A stretch of 64,000 bases of DNA from Brachionus koreanus (taxonomy: Eukaryota; Rotifera; Eurotatoria; Ploima; Brachionidae), in the NCBI GenBank assembly GCA_016987375.1, contig PJRA01000263.1:6184534-6248533 (forward strand). Reading direction: 5' to 3'. Below are positions 30,626-44,058 of the stretch, one piece after another. Positions within the stretch are counted from its first letter, which is position 1. Each line of letters begins with the position of its first letter. Both the position numbers and the translations under genes were made by a program. The notes beneath the pieces are model-generated. The model did no database searches. It saw only the letters and a list, made by a program, of their open reading frames with translations, and was not told the DNA's origin.

Positions 30626-31860
30626 TTTAAATTCACGATTTTAATTTTTTTCTAAAATCAAAATAGTTTTTTGGTCAATAAAATTGTAAAAATTAAAAAA
30701 GATGAACTCTTTTGGCTTTAAAAAAATAAAATTTGATGTTATAACTTTTCTATACAAGCTTAGAATGCAAATTTAAGAAGAAAAATCTTTTTTAAATAAT
30801 AAATTTTTGTTTTATCTGTAGCTTTTAAATGTCATTAAATTTTAGCGTTTCATTTTAAAATAATTATTGTATTAAAATAAATTGTCTTAATTTTCAAATT
30901 TTTTTATCGAAATGTTTTTATTTTATTTATTCATTTTAAAAAGCCAATTCAGGCGGTACATTGAAGTTAATGATCAAAATTTAATCATCATAGAGCACTA
31001 TACCACAGTAACTACTACTATCACTAGTACTACTGCTACATGCTTCAAAATAATTTTTCAATTAAAAAATTTATTGCGGAGATATATATTCATGTGTGGC
31101 AAAACATGTTAAACTAAAGCCAGTTATTGTGTATCATTCTGTATGCATAGAACATTTAGACACAAAAAATTAAGTTTAGCTTTGAATGCATTAATATATG
31201 CTATAATATATTTTTTACTGAATAATTTTTAAAATAAATTTTTTAAAAATTAAATTAAATTTAATTTTGATTAATTTTTTTAAAGCCTATTTTTAAAAAT
31301 AATTTTTGAGTATGATCAATTTTATTTGATCAAACATTTCAATTTGCCATTGAGACGCAGAAAAAAAAAATTGGAGAACCGCAAAATTTTTGCCATTTAA
31401 AATGCTTTTATGACTCATTTTAAAGCATTTACTGTTGAAGATAAAATATTGGATATGAATAGCCTAAGGAAAATAACTTTAGTTTTGTTTCAGATTAATT
31501 TTAAAAAATCAACATTTATTTGAATTATTTTAAACTGTGACCAATTTTTTGTTTGGGTAAGATTTTGGTTTAAGATGAAGACAAAAAAATATTAGCTTGT
31601 TTTTCAAAATTAATTCTTTTATTTTGTTGCAGTTCATTTGAGGTAAAAAATCAGTTTTAATAAAATTATACTTTGGATTTAATTTTTAGTTTATCTCTTT
31701 AAAAATAAAATTGCTTCAATTATTTAATATTTCTAATTAGGAAGTTTTATTGATTTATTGTTTCTTTAAAATAAATTGAATTAAAATTAAATAATCGAAT
31801 CGTTTATTTACTTAATTAAAGTTAAAATAAAAAAATATAATTTATGTAAGTTCCATTTTT
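30626..31860. other. Intergenic, no gene seen
   Basis: 1.2 kb of AT-rich DNA between the small secreted gene and the POMP 3' end. A 66-codon plus-strand ORF at 30912 has no signal, domain or splice context and is probably chance. Confidence 0.55.
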
Positions 31861-32439
31861 TCAATTGTTCAATGAATGTAAGTCATAGTTGTGTTCACAG
31901 AATTCCCTTTGATCTTTTAAAAAAATTTATTAATTTAATAAAATAAAAAAATATTGTTCTTATATTTACAAAATAAAAACAAATTATTTTGAAGAAAAAC
32001 AAAAAACTTACTGTTTAAAATATTTTGGACATCAATTATATCGTCTGTTCCGTTTAAAACAGACTCCATTAGTTGAGAACTTTTAAGCGCTGGCAATCGA
32101 CTTACTTTCGATGAAAATTTTTTTTCCATCTCAAATATAAAAGGCGCATACAAACCACGACTTGTTCTTATGGAAGATAGAAGGTTTTTTTCTTGACATT
32201 TTGTAAACTTTTTTTAAATAAAAAAACAATAAACAAAGATTACTAAGAATTACATTTTTTTCTTGATATTCAAGTTTATTGCCTGGTGATAGATCAGATT
32301 TTACATTAAAAAATCTATACATTAAAAAAATATTGTTAAACTAAGTTTTGGCGATTTTAAAAATTAAATACCCATGTTTAAAAGTATCATGTACACCAAA
32401 ATCATTTTCTTTAAAATTGGAATTTTTTAAGTTTTCCAT
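31861..32439 (-). CDS. POMP: Proteasome maturation protein (POMP/Ump1)
   Basis: Four short exons: 32439-32372, 32314-32254, 32207-32012 and 31913-31861, giving 125 aa (human 141). POMP/Ump1 is the chaperone that assembles 20S half-proteasomes and is degraded by the finished particle. Family features in order: HDTFKHGFFNVKSDL (compare the H-D-L-x-x-K-G-F stretch), KLEYQEKN, then RTSRGLYAPFIFEMEKK (the most conserved stretch), SRLPALKSSQL, and GTDDIIDVQNILN. All three intron phases are consistent and each join restores family spacing; introns are 57, 46 and 98 bp. Two longer overlapping readings that retain introns are artefacts. It is head to head with RPL27 and about 2.1 kb from the proteasome ATPase gene PSMC5. 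Confidence 0.92.
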
Positions 32440-32863
32440 TATTTAGTTTGATCGTTTTTTGTTTTTTTCATAAATAAATACCAAATTTTGCTGAATGTAA
32501 TGAAATCATTAAGTAAATTTTGCTTGAAAAGAAAATATATATTTTCCTTTTGCTATACATACATGAATTTATACGTTTTTTTAAAAATATTTGTAAAGTT
32601 GGTTTAGAATATTGCCAGACAAACTAGTTTGAGCTAACTTATAATAAATATTTAGAGATTTTAATTATAATTTTAGCTCTCTCAATATTTTCAATTCTCT
32701 AAATAATACACATAATCAAAAACGTTTATTTGAAAATTTTTGTTCGAATTAGATTGTGACCATTAAAAAATTTATATCTTTTATAATCCATCTTATTTTT
32801 TGTATTTTAATTAAAATTTAGTTATTTTTTTTACTAGAGTATAGTTTAAGATTATTCTAAAAA
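32440..32863. promoter_or_regulatory. Shared divergent promoter region POMP/RPL27
   Basis: 424 bp between divergent starts. A pyrimidine-rich stretch (about 32786-32833) lies just before the RPL27 ATG, as is common near ribosomal-protein gene starts, but AT bias makes this weak. Confidence 0.45.
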
Positions 32864-33327
32864 ATGGGTAAGATAATGAAACCTGGCAGAGTAGTATTGG
32901 TACTCGGCGGTAGATATACTGGAAGAAAAGCTGTTGTTGTTAAAAGTTATGATGAAGGTTCAGGAGATAGACCATATGCTCATTGTTTAGTTGCTGGTGT
33001 AGATCGTTATCCTCGAAAAGTTACTAGAAAAATGGGTAAAAAAAAAGTTGAAAAACGATCCAAGATTAAACCATTTGTAAGAGTGGTTAATGCAAATCAT
33101 TTAATGCCAACAAGATATTCTGTTGAAATTAATTTTGACAAAAATAAGGTCAACAAAGATATATTTAAAGATCCTGGTTTAAAAAGAAAGGCTAAAAGTG
33201 ATGTCAAGACTAAACTAGAAGAAAGGTGAGAATTATTGTTTATAGAAATTAAACATGATTTTAAATTTTTAAATTAAGATACAAAACCGGAAAAAATAAA
33301 TGGTTTTTCACAAAACTCCGATTTTAA
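32864..33327 (+). CDS. RPL27: 60S ribosomal protein L27 (eL27)
   Basis: Two exons, 32864-33225 and 33279-33327, give 136 aa, exactly the family length. It is a structural protein of the large ribosomal subunit. The start [20 protein letters not shown] with its KOW motif, the core [10 protein letters not shown] and [19 protein letters not shown] and the C-terminal [11 protein letters not shown] are all eL27 signatures. The 53-bp intron splits an Arg codon; without splicing, the C-terminal 16 residues would be lost. Base composition is noticeably less AT-rich than the neighbouring DNA, as expected for a highly expressed gene. Confidence 0.98.
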
Positions 33328-34010
33328 AATTTTCAATTTAGTTTTTTTTTGAACAAAGATAATTCAATAAAATTTCTGAATTGATATTTTTAATTTTAAT
33401 TCATAAATTTCCAAATTAAATCACTTAATTTGCAAAAAAAAATATTGCATAGCCTTTTTTCAGCATCGTCAAATGTTTGAATCAACCGAAATTGTATCAT
33501 TGACAAAAAAAATTTCTAATACCTTTTCATGAATTTTTACTGTTTAAATTATATGCTCTGGGAATTTATTTAATAAGTGGCACTTTTATTCTTTAAAAAC
33601 AGAGAAAATTTAAAAATTATTTTATTTGTTTATGTACATCGAACTAGTGCTTTTATAATAAGATTACATTAGTTTTTAGGTCTAGACATTTACAAATTAT
33701 AATTTGATAAATAAATAAACAGGATCAAAAAAATTAAAGCGGAAATTTTTTGAAGACTTTTAGATTAACTAAAAACTAATTTAGTTTTATTACAATCAAT
33801 TGTGAATTTGATAAAAAGAAGTGATAAAAAAATACAATTAACATATATTGACATGTTAATAGATTGGCTTAATTTATTTTGTTCTCTAATTCAGTATTTT
33901 ATTTCATTGTTGAAAGAATTAATCGAGTCTATAATATCTGCATATTATAAATAAAGTATGTTCAAAATTTGTAAATTTTAAAATTTTCGAAAAAAAGAAA
34001 AATAAACTGA
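33328..34010. other. Intergenic, no gene seen
   Basis: About 680 bp of AT-rich DNA including the RPL27 3' UTR. No RNA gene or repeat recognised. Confidence 0.6.
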
Positions 34011-34385
34011 TGTATAAAAGGCTTATAATAACTTCCGTACATTAGTGTTGCTTTTACTACAGAGTTGTACATTTTGAGTTTTGTTTCCTTGCTATAGCTG
34101 GTTGATTTCCAAGCTGGTCGGAGTCTAGCAAAGGTAATCTTTGCTTTAGCAAGTCTTTTCTTAATGTCTCTTTGTGCTCCCATTGTTGTACTAATGGTGC
34201 TTCCTAAGTATGTTAATTCGTTTACACACTCGACTTGTGAATCATCAATGGTGATTGTGGTGTCCAATTTAGTGTTTATGCACATTACTTTTGTTTTGGC
34301 CACATTTATTTCGAGTCCAGTTGGTTTAGCGTTGTTCGCCAAATCTTGTGTTTTCATATGCATATGTCTGCAATATGAACCCAAA
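34011..34385 (-). mobile_element. Fragment of RTE-type LINE (reverse transcriptase C-terminal part)
   Basis: A frame open for 120 codons on the minus strand encodes the part after the polymerase active site: PTGLEINVAKTKVMC, ITIDDSQVECVNELTYLGS and GAQRDIKKRLAKAK. The same sequence recurs in the large LINE copies near 51050-51340 and 59930-60150, where it is broken by stops and small deletions. This fragment keeps residues those copies lost, so it comes from a less decayed member. It is truncated at both ends, with no flanking LINE sequence. The plus-strand ORF over it is a shadow. Confidence 0.85.
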
Positions 34386-35228
34386 ATATTAATTAAATTT
34401 AGCCTTAGAAATTAAATTTTTTCCAAGTTTTTTTCGTAAAATAAAATTCTTGTTTGAGATATTATAATCTTCTATTTGATATTTTAATGCAATAATGTTA
34501 ACTTTTTTATATCTACTCATTGCCTTTATATTATGTTTTATCGGGTCTTATTTCTTCTGTCTAAATTAGATAATATAAAATTCTAGCTATTAATGCATGA
34601 TATATTTTTAATTTGACTTTTATTGACCAAGACAATTTAAAACATCCTAAATAAAACGAAGAATATAAAAAATAAAATCAGCTTATTTTCTTATTTATTT
34701 AATCGAAACTAATCATGATAATTTATTTAGTATTTTGTATCTAAAGCCAATGTTAAGTTTATGAACAAATCTATCTATATATATATTGAGATAAATCATA
34801 ATATATAATCTGATATAAATACTTAAAAAATAAAAATTCTTCTTAACATCTTAAAAATGAAAAATTATGAATTTATAGAAACAAAATCGCAATATAATAA
34901 ATTTAGTTATACAAACCATTCAGTTCAATTAATGACTTAAAATTAGGGCCTATTTTTAAGTGTCAAAATAAATAATACACAAGAAGGTATCTGTCAATTT
35001 CATTAAAAGAAATTGTTTTTTTTATTTCTCATATTTAAATTGAGTTTTATTTTTTTTTTAAATTTAATTTTAAAATGACAAATATTATCTCTTTAGTGTT
35101 GTTAATAAATTTTTTTCTTCAAAAAGTATTATTTTATTATCAGTTTAAAAAATTTGTAAAAAAAAACAAATTCTAGATTTTATTATTATCTTATATTCTT
35201 ACAAATTTGTTGGTAATAAAAAGGAATT
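34386..35228. other. Intergenic, no gene seen
   Basis: About 840 bp upstream of the convertase gene; AT-rich, T-runs, nothing recognised. It should contain that gene's promoter. Confidence 0.6.
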
Positions 35229-38200
35229 ATGCATAAAAAAATTTCGCTCAAGATTTTTACATATCTAATTTTTATAATAAATACAAATTTGATCAAAAAC
35301 ATTTCATATGATGGAATTAATATCGTTGATCAAGATCTCGAAAAGTTTACATTGGATTTGGCTATTAAACTTAAAAAAGAATTTTCGGATGATCCTGTTT
35401 CGGATCTTTTTGCTGCATCATATGATCTCAGAAAAATTGCAAGGGTTTGATTTTTTATAAATCAGCTAGAAAAAAAAATTTAAGTCAATTTTTTTAGATT
35501 AACGACCTTGATAGTAGCTTATTTCATTTTAAATTTTCTCAAAAAGAAATATATGCCAGAAGTGCTAATCATCAATTATCAGAATTAAATTCAACACTGA
35601 AAAAGAACAATGAAGTCAAAAAATTTAAACGTAATATTCATGAGAGTATTAATTACATCAAAAGTGATGATAGAGTAGAATATGTTTTACCGCAGCGATA
35701 CCTTGTTAGAAATAAAAGAAGTTTCTTTGATAAAAATGTGAAAACACTGGGTAATATAAAAAATGGTCTTTCAATTTTGTTTAATTAATCAAATAACATT
35801 ACATTTCAAAAACGGAATGAGAATAATAAAATTATGATAATAAATAATTGATATTTAAATTATACGAAAAGCATTTAAATTTCAAGTTATTTTATTATTG
35901 TTAATTTAATTTGAAAAATGATTACAGTAATTATCGATACGAATTACTGTAATGCTTTGCATACCGGTTCATAAAATTTAACTTATGGTTTTGGGAACTA
36001 TATGGCCCTAATTACGAAATTTTTAATAACTTATCTTTAAAAAGCATTTCATGACATTTTAAAGATAAGTCATAATTTGAACCCAGGTCTTATAACAAAC
36101 CAAACATGCTTTTAGGCCATGTAGTTAATTTTGAGTGCCACATATTTTATGCTGCATACATTAGAACCGTTTTTCGATATATCTAAGAATTTTTTTTTAG
36201 ACACTGAGAAATGTCTATTAAAAAGTAAATATATTTACTAAAATGAAATACAATTTGAAACAAGTCAATTAGTTTATCTTGTCTTTTTATTTTTATTTTT
36301 GTAGATAAAGTTTTCAAAAAATATTTGAAACAATATTTGAAAACGCAAAATTACATTGAATCAAATGAAGAAAAAAAAAATCAGAACAAGATTTATTTTA
36401 ATGATATAAACTATGATAAACAATGGTATTTGGTTAATGACGGGAAATTCAAAATATCTCGTGTTCATGATTTAAATGTAAAAGAGGTTTGGAATCAAGG
36501 TTTTACTGGAAAAAATATTTCCATAGTAGTAATTGATGATGGACTTGATTATAAACATCCAGAATTTCAAGGAAAATATGTAAATATTAATAAATAACTG
36601 TTATTTTATAAAACTATCTAATATAAAAGAGACCTGATATTAGTTATGATTTAAATGATGAAAATGATTTAAAACATGATCCAATGCCTGCTACTTTTGA
36701 TAATCAAAACAAGTAAATTAAAGTAAAAGTTGAAGGATTTGATGAAATAATTGGATTTCAAATTTTTTATAGCCACGGAACAAAATGTGCAGGAGTTGCT
36801 GTTGCAACTGGAAATAATTCGATTTGTGGTGTTGGTGTTGCATTTAATGCTCAAATAGGAGGAATAAGAGTTCTAGATGGAACTGTTACTGATCTTATTG
36901 AGGCAAGGGCATTAGCATATAAATCAAAAATTGTCGATATTAAAAGTGCTTCATGTACAATTACTAAAAAGGATAAAATAAAAAATATTTACAATTAATT
37001 TTTAGGGGGTCCAAGAGATGATGGGGCTCACATGGAATATCCTGGTCCATTTGTTAATATGGCTTTAGACGATGGCGTTAAAAATGTAATTTTTTATATT
37101 TGCAGATTTTTTATTGATATTTTAGAATTAAATAATTAAAAAAAAAAACAATATTTTAATTTAGACTTTATTTAGGGAAGAAATGGTAAAGGGACCTTGT
37201 ATGTATGGGCTTCTGGAAACGGTGGTGGTAACGATGATGACTGCTCTTGTGATGGATATGCCTCACACTGGAATATTATCTCAATAGGCTCTATAAATCA
37301 TAAAGGATTAATTCCTTATTTCATGGAGCTTTGTCCTTCTACTATGGCAGTTGTTTATTCAGGAGGAGAAAACAATATAAATGGAGATGATGACGATCCT
37401 GGTGTTAGAGTAGTTACCACTGACGTAAATTTTAATTAGGAATTTTTCAAATTATTTTAAAATTATTCATTAGGTACGAGGAAAATGTTCTACAACATTT
37501 CAAGGTACATCGAGTGCTGCTCCAATTGCTGCAGGAGCTTTTGCTCTAGTTTTGGAAGCGAATCCAAATTTATCAAACAGAGATGTAATGCATCTAATAG
37601 CTCGAACAGCAAGAGTCCCAAATTTGGAAGATGTTTCTGGGTGGATAGTTAATGGTGGGAGATATCATATTAATGAAAAATATGGATTCGGAGTTTTGGA
37701 TATTGGACTGATGATTCAACAAGCTCAAAATTGGGAAAATATTCCAGAAAGAAAAGATTGTAAAATAGATTATTTAGGAATTTATCCGTAACTTGAATCT
37801 TGGTTTTTTTATACAAAAGATTAAATAATTTTTAAAAGTGAAATAACGTCTGGATCAAAGAAAATAGTAAAAGTTAGTAGCCACAGCTGCACTGATATTG
37901 ATTTTTTAGAGCATGTTGTAGCTAATATTTCATTGGACTATTCCGTTAGAGGCAATATAAAATTGACATTAATATCCGCACACGATACTCCTTCTGAAAT
38001 ACTTTCTTTTCGTAAGAACGACCATAGTAAAAAAGGTAAAATTTTTAAAATAAAAATGTATTATTGAATTTTGGGCAATGTTAAATTTTAGTATAAAATT
38101 TACAGTCAGAAAAAGTAAAAACGATATAATTTTTTCCAAATTGTGCAAAAATAGTTCTGCTGAAACGAATTCTAAGATTTTACATTGCCGAATTTTGTGA

Positions 38201-38767
38201 AATTTGATACAATAGAAAAATAACCAAAAAAAATCTAATAACTTTTTAAAGTTTAAAATTTAGTTTTATAAATTCAAAATACTACAGCAAAGTTACATTA
38301 TCAATAAAATTTTGGCAATACAGTGAAAATTTAGCACGAATAAAATTTTTATACATTAAAATTAAGTAAATTTAGTAAGTGAAAAGTTTAGCAATATTCT
38401 AACATTTATTTTTCGACAGTTGTACCAAATTTCTCAAAAAAATATTGTTTAAATCTTTTTAAAATCAATCTATAAAGGTATAAAAGATTTTCCATTTATG
38501 ACTGTATTCAATTGGGGAGAAAATCCTAGAGGTATATGGAAATTATTAATTGAATCAAAACAAGATTTTAGGAATGCAACTGGAAAATTGAAAAGTTTTT
38601 CATTAAGATTTTTTGGAATAAAACAAAATAGAAAAAGAACAATAAACGAAAGATACAAAGATTTTAAACATAAAACATATTTTCCTGATAAAGAAACAAT
38701 TAAAAAAATTTATGAAAAAGAACTAATAGAATCCAGAAAGATAAAAATAAAAAGAAATAGCAAATAA
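35229..38767 (+). CDS. PCSK: Furin/kexin-type proprotein convertase
   Basis: Ten exons: 35229-35444, 35498-35750, 36305-36579, 36630-36712, 36773-36954, 37006-37085, 37176-37424, 37474-37787, 37839-38035 and 38478-38767; 712 aa. Convertases cleave secretory precursors after dibasic sites in the secretory pathway. A hydrophobic leader (about residues 3-25) precedes a prodomain ending in an RNKR site (exon 2). The S8 catalytic triad is Asp in VVIDDGLDY (exon 3), His in NNHGTKCAG (spanning exons 4-5) and Ser in FQGTSSAAP (exon 8). The oxyanion residue is Asn (WASGNGG, exon 7), so it is not PC2, which has Asp there. A P domain follows (exons 9-10: [25 protein letters not shown]), with Asn where many relatives have RGD. 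No Cys-rich or membrane segment follows, so it is probably soluble. Exon 5/6 splicing restores SASWGP. Confidence 0.94.
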
Positions 38768-39427
38768 TTATAAATAATATATATTTTTTAATTAATTATT
38801 TTATTAAAATAAAATTGAAGAGAATTTTTATTTTAAATTTTTTTCATTATAATTTAAACAAAATATTGTATAAAATCATTTATTATAAGTTTTTTTTTAA
38901 ATTTGTAATTTAATTTTAGTTTAGTTACTTTTGTTAAGATAATAATTTCTTAAATTTTAATCAAAAAAGACCGCTTTTTGCTTATTTTAATAATTTATTG
39001 CTTAAATCATTATAATATTGGAGTCATAAATTTAGTATAATAATATGATTCTAACAAATTATGCAATTAATTATTTAAAAAGCTTTATGTACAAAATTTT
39101 GCAAAGAGACTTGCTTTTTTTTTTATTAAAAATTACAAAAATTAATGCTATCATCAAACCAATAGACTGAAAATAAATCAGATTTTCGAAACATTTACTA
39201 AATTTCTAATTAATATTTTAAAGAAAAGTTGAATTTAACTAAGGATTTAATTTTTTTAGAAAATTTAAATATGAAAAAAATATAAATTTTAAGTTATATT
39301 CAGAAGTTATCAATCAAACGAAAAAAGAGAGATATATATATATTTTATTTATTTATTTATTTATTTATCTAAACGATTATTAAAAAGTTGTCAATTCTTG
39401 GCTCTTCTTTTTTTCATTAATATTAAA
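38768..39427. other. Intergenic, no gene seen
   Basis: 660 bp of AT-rich DNA with a TA/TTTA microsatellite at about 39335-39369. An in-frame upstream ATG at 39398 would lengthen the next protein by ten hydrophobic residues, but 39428 fits the family better. Confidence 0.5.
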
Positions 39428-42400
39428 ATGCAAAAAAAATTTCAAGTGTATGATTGGTTCAAAACTCTAGACGGTGCGAAGAGAATTGATTTTTTAAACG
39501 GTATGCTCCATTTATGCTTTCCATTAGAACTTCGATTTTTAGGATCTTGTATTGAAGAACTAGCGCGTAAAGACTATTTATATCTTCGTGATGCTGAATT
39601 AAAAGCTAATTCGATTCAAGAGATACAGCAATTTAAAGATATATGTGATAAAATTACGCGTAGTAAAATGATTGTTACCATGGCTTTATTAGCCTCGAAT
39701 AATTATGAATGTGCTCGCTTACTTTTTGAATTCTTGAACATTGACATTTGCCAAACAATTGACAAAATGAAATCAATCTATATGGATGCAAAAATAGCTG
39801 ATGAATTTTTGCTACTTTTGACAATGGCTGCCAATCATCCCGCATTTGATTTTCAGATGAAAACTAAAATGAGTCATCTGTTTATCACAACAGAGAACAA
39901 ATTAAAATCTGAAGATATAATCTGCCGAGATAGTGAAAATGAATTTTGCCTTTGTGAAAAATCAAAATACAAAATACTTATGGAAAAGAACATTATGAAT
40001 AATTGTCTGGAAAATAACGAGTTTGACAAGAAAAAAAGTTCATTAACCGATGAGCCAACAAAAGTTGATAATAATAATAATAAAAATAACAAAGGATCTT
40101 TTGATTCAACTGTTATTTCAAAGCCAGTATTCAAAACGTCATTGTCTTCATCTTCAATTTCTTCTTCCAACACATCTTTAGTAGATAATGCCAAAATCGA
40201 TTCAGAAATTATAGAAGAAAAGGAAATTATCAAAAATCCCAATGTAGAACAAAATTCAAATTTAGATACTTTTATTGAGTCAATAACTTTTGAAGGGGTT
40301 CGATCGATAAAAGGAACAGATAACTACAAATTTTCAATTAAGGTATCATAAATAAATCAATTAAGGTGTCTTTATAAATTTTAATTTTAAACTTTAACAG
40401 ATTCACTGGTCTGATTTGATTTCGAGCGAAATACATAAAACCTACTCTGAAATATGTGATTTCAATAAAAGAGTATACTTTATTTTCTAAAAAATTAGAT
40501 AAGAAAAAAATGTAATAATTATTAATAAGTTAACCAAAATGTTTCCTAATGAAATAGGTAATTTAATGGAAATTAATTCATTAGATTCAAAAGAAGATCA
40601 AAAAGAAGACTTTGTAAAAGAAATGCCGCTAGTTGCAGACTATTGCGAGTACAAAAATATATTATTTTTAAATTAAAATTTAAAATTTTGAATATTTAGC
40701 AAATTAGCAAAGTTACCAAAAGAAATTTTCAAGTCTGATCTTTTCAAAACATTCTTTATAAGGGATTTTCATAATAATATTAAAAGAGAAAAGCCCGATG
40801 ATAATATTCGAAATGAAAAATGTGATTTGGAAAATTCACTGGAAAAAAAAGCCGAATTTGACGACGTCTTAACATGTGAAAATAAATTAATTAAAAAAGA
40901 AAATACTGATCATGACAGAGATTCAATCTCTAATAGCTCAAAAAAAAATGTTACAATTAGTGTTGCAAGTGTTTTTAACCAAAAGCAAAAAGAAATCTTT
41001 CAAGGTATAAATCAAATGGGAGTTTCTAAAGAAAATGAAAATGAGAATCAAAAAAATAAAATTTTTCAAAATCAAATACAAAATCACACCATCAACCAAT
41101 ATCAGTTGCATAATTTTCAACCTATACTAAATGCGGAGATTTCATCACCAACAAGTGATCATTTAGGACCATTAGGCCCCCAATATCAATGTCAAAACAT
41201 AAATCCTTCGGGCTCTTTGAACAATAGTCGCTGTAGTTCACCTTGGATAGTAATGCAAACTTCACCCCAACTTTTTAATAATTATCAGAATCATGGAAAC
41301 ATGCTAATGCAAAATTTTAATAATAATCAAAAGCAAGGCGCTAAACATCCAAATAGCAGTTCAAAAGAATCAAAACAAATGAATACAAATAATGATGAAG
41401 TAAGATATATAAGCTTAAAATTAGCTTTAACATTAGAAGTTTCATAGAAACTTATCCGTTCTAAAAAAAATTAAGAGTTAGTATGAGAATTTTTAACAAA
41501 CAATGTTTGATTAACTAAATTTAGATTATATTATTTAAAAAAAATATATAATTTTTTGTTCTCTTAAAAAACATTTAGACGAAAAAGAAAACTCTTTGTC
41601 TTCTAGTGTTAAATGAAGGTATCTTAGACATAATTTATTTAAATAAATTAAGCTTCTCTTACGTTATGTTTTGGATAACAATAATTCGAATGTTTTAAAT
41701 CAGATATCACCAAGCAATAATCAAGAATCAAAATCTACATTAAAAAGTTTGAGAAATAATTTAGAAATAAAAAAAAATAATCAAAAGCAAAAAAACTTAA
41801 CAAGCCAACAAATTCAGGGTTCAATTCAAACAACCAACTTACAATTAACTGATCAAACAAATAATAATCAACAAATAAATTCGAGCATTTCTTCATCACC
41901 AAAAGCAAATGCGATTAATACAAGGTCATCTTCATCATGTTCGACTTCTTCTTATCAAACTCCACCACCTAACCAACAACAGCATATTTACAATAATCAA
42001 TTTCAAACAAACATCATGACAACACATTCTTTAAAACAATTTTCTTCGCCTTTAAATATAATGCCTACTACTTCTCAATTGATAAATCAGAATCAGCTCA
42101 CTCAAAATCAAGGACATCAAAATTATATTCCATATAATAATCCTAGTCAACTTCCATCATCTTCTAAGATAAAACATTCACAAGTACCTCTAGTTTTGGC
42201 ACCAATCGTATCAAAAACAGCATCTAATATGCCAATCGGATTAGGTTTGAATCAATTTGGACAGACTACTATGTTTCCACCAAACATTCCAATTATACCA
42301 AATCTGCTTCAACCAACAACAACTTTACCTATTTCACAAATCGGTCCAGTTCAAAATCAAGAATCGATTCGAAGTCCATCGCTTCAAGGGAATACATCAT

Positions 42401-44058
42401 CTTTTTTTTCAAATAATAAAAATGAATTAACTATGACAAATGCTAAAACCAACAAGATAAATGAAGATTTATCAGTTAAAAAATTGCTTAAAGTTCCATT
42501 AACAACATCAGAAGATGAAGAAATAACAAGTTCGAAAACTGAAAATCATGATGATCGTCTCAAAGACAAATTCGTTGAATTTGAAGTCGAAGATCTTGAC
42601 GAAGAAAATAAATCAAATCGAGACATTTATGAAGAAAAAAATGATAAAAACAGCTTGGAGAAAAAATATGATAGGAAAAAACAAGATTCAGTTGACAAAG
42701 CTTTACTTAATCTGGATCCAGAAAATAGAAAATCTAGTCAAGCTCTAGTTTCTTCAAATCATCAGAATAATAGTATATCTCCCTCTAAGGAATTAAATTT
42801 TGACATTTCAAAAGAATACTACAGAAGATCTGATTCAGGTAATATTAAGTTAAAAACAAATGAAATCGATCAAAGCAATTCAAATGTAGAGTTGAAAAAT
42901 ACAGAAGGTCCAGATTCTGACCAAAATACTAAATATTATCCAGTTAGTGAACATTTATTCTCTAAATCTCCATTAACCGATTTAAAAAACACAAATCAAT
43001 CTCAAAATCAGGCATTTGCTGGTAATTTGAATAATTTATGCTATCATTTTCCATCTTATGGTATGCAAGAAGGTCAGAACATTTTAAATGGTATTGCATT
43101 ATCAGCTCCACCTTTAAATTCTAAGCATTCCTCATCAAATCCTCAAAATCAAAATCAATTTGGTCACTCTTTTCAGCATTTTCCTCATTTCAATGCTATT
43201 CAACCTGCAATACCAGTTCCATTTCCATTTCCTGCACAATTTTCTGGACCACATACTCAATTCCAAGCAATTAATCAGGGAGCAACACAAATTCATCAGG
43301 CCCATCCAGCACCTTTCTTAATTCCATTTATTCAACCAGTTAGTCAAGGAGCCACTCAAACTGGGAAATTAACTCCAACACCAGGATCTAGTCCAACTGC
43401 ATCCCAAATAACACCAAATCAACTAACAATTGAATCTGCTATATTGAATGAAAGTTCAGCTAATTCAACAAATGTAAATCCACAAAAAAATGCTTCAAAT
43501 TTATATTATTCACATCAAATTCCTATTTCATCAGGCCAGAGCCAAATAAGTGACGGAAATTTTTCAAATTTTAATAATATGATGACTTTTACTTCTGTTT
43601 CTTGCCCAAATCAACAAATACAATCTCAACAAAATCTCTTGATGATGATGATGGTTGGAAATGGAAATCAAGCACCTAATTTTAATATTGGAAGTCAATC
43701 AATGCCTAACAAGAATTTAAATAACGGCTTTCCTAATTTTCAGCAAAATCACCAAGTTTACAATAATCAAATGGTTTCAACAACGAGCAATAATATAAGC
43801 AAAATTCAAAAGACAAAGAAATCATGCTATAACTGTGGTTCTTTCAATCATACTGCTTATGAATGTAATGAGCCGACATTTGACAATTCCGCGAATTCTA
43901 TTGGTTTTAAATTAAATTATAAACCGAATTTTTCTACAAACCATTCTCAAAATGATGTAAAAAATGAAAAAATTATAGGGAGTCCCAAGACAAAACAGCC
44001 TAAAAATATTAATAAAAATTCAATACCTTTAAGTTCAAGCCAACGACAAGATAATTGA
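39428..44058 (+). CDS. ZCCHC2: ZCCHC2-like protein (PX-type region and CCHC zinc knuckle)
   Basis: Five exons: 39428-40342, 40401-40472, 40530-40648, 40700-41399 and 41653-44058; 1403 aa. The N-terminus matches ZCCHC2/ZCCHC14: VYDWFKTLDGAKRIDFLNGM, PLELRFLGSCIEELARKDY, YLRDAELKAN, and a second helix block with LLLTMAANHPAF. Exon ends 1-4 build a PX-like domain (FSIKIHWSDLISSEIHKTY, LTKMFPNE, KLPKEIF). The rest is a very long Gln/Asn/Ser/Pro-rich region ending in a CCHC knuckle (CYNCGSFNHTAYEC) and the short conserved GFKLNYKP after it. Vertebrate relatives act in RNA regulation with TENT4 poly(A) polymerases; applying that here is inference. No SAM domain is evident, so ZCCHC2 is preferred over ZCCHC14. 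The C-terminal exon is single and uninterrupted. Confidence 0.9.

Noticed and set aside
30912..31112. 66-codon plus-strand ORF
   Set aside because: No domain, splice context or neighbours supporting it; length expected by chance.
35229..38767. Prohormone convertase 2 specifically
   Set aside because: PC2 has Asp at the oxyanion position; this protein has Asn (ASGNGG).
39874..40242. 122-codon minus-strand ORF
   Set aside because: Antisense of ZCCHC2 exon 1; its Ser/Leu-rich content mirrors the sense Asn/Ser/Lys codons.
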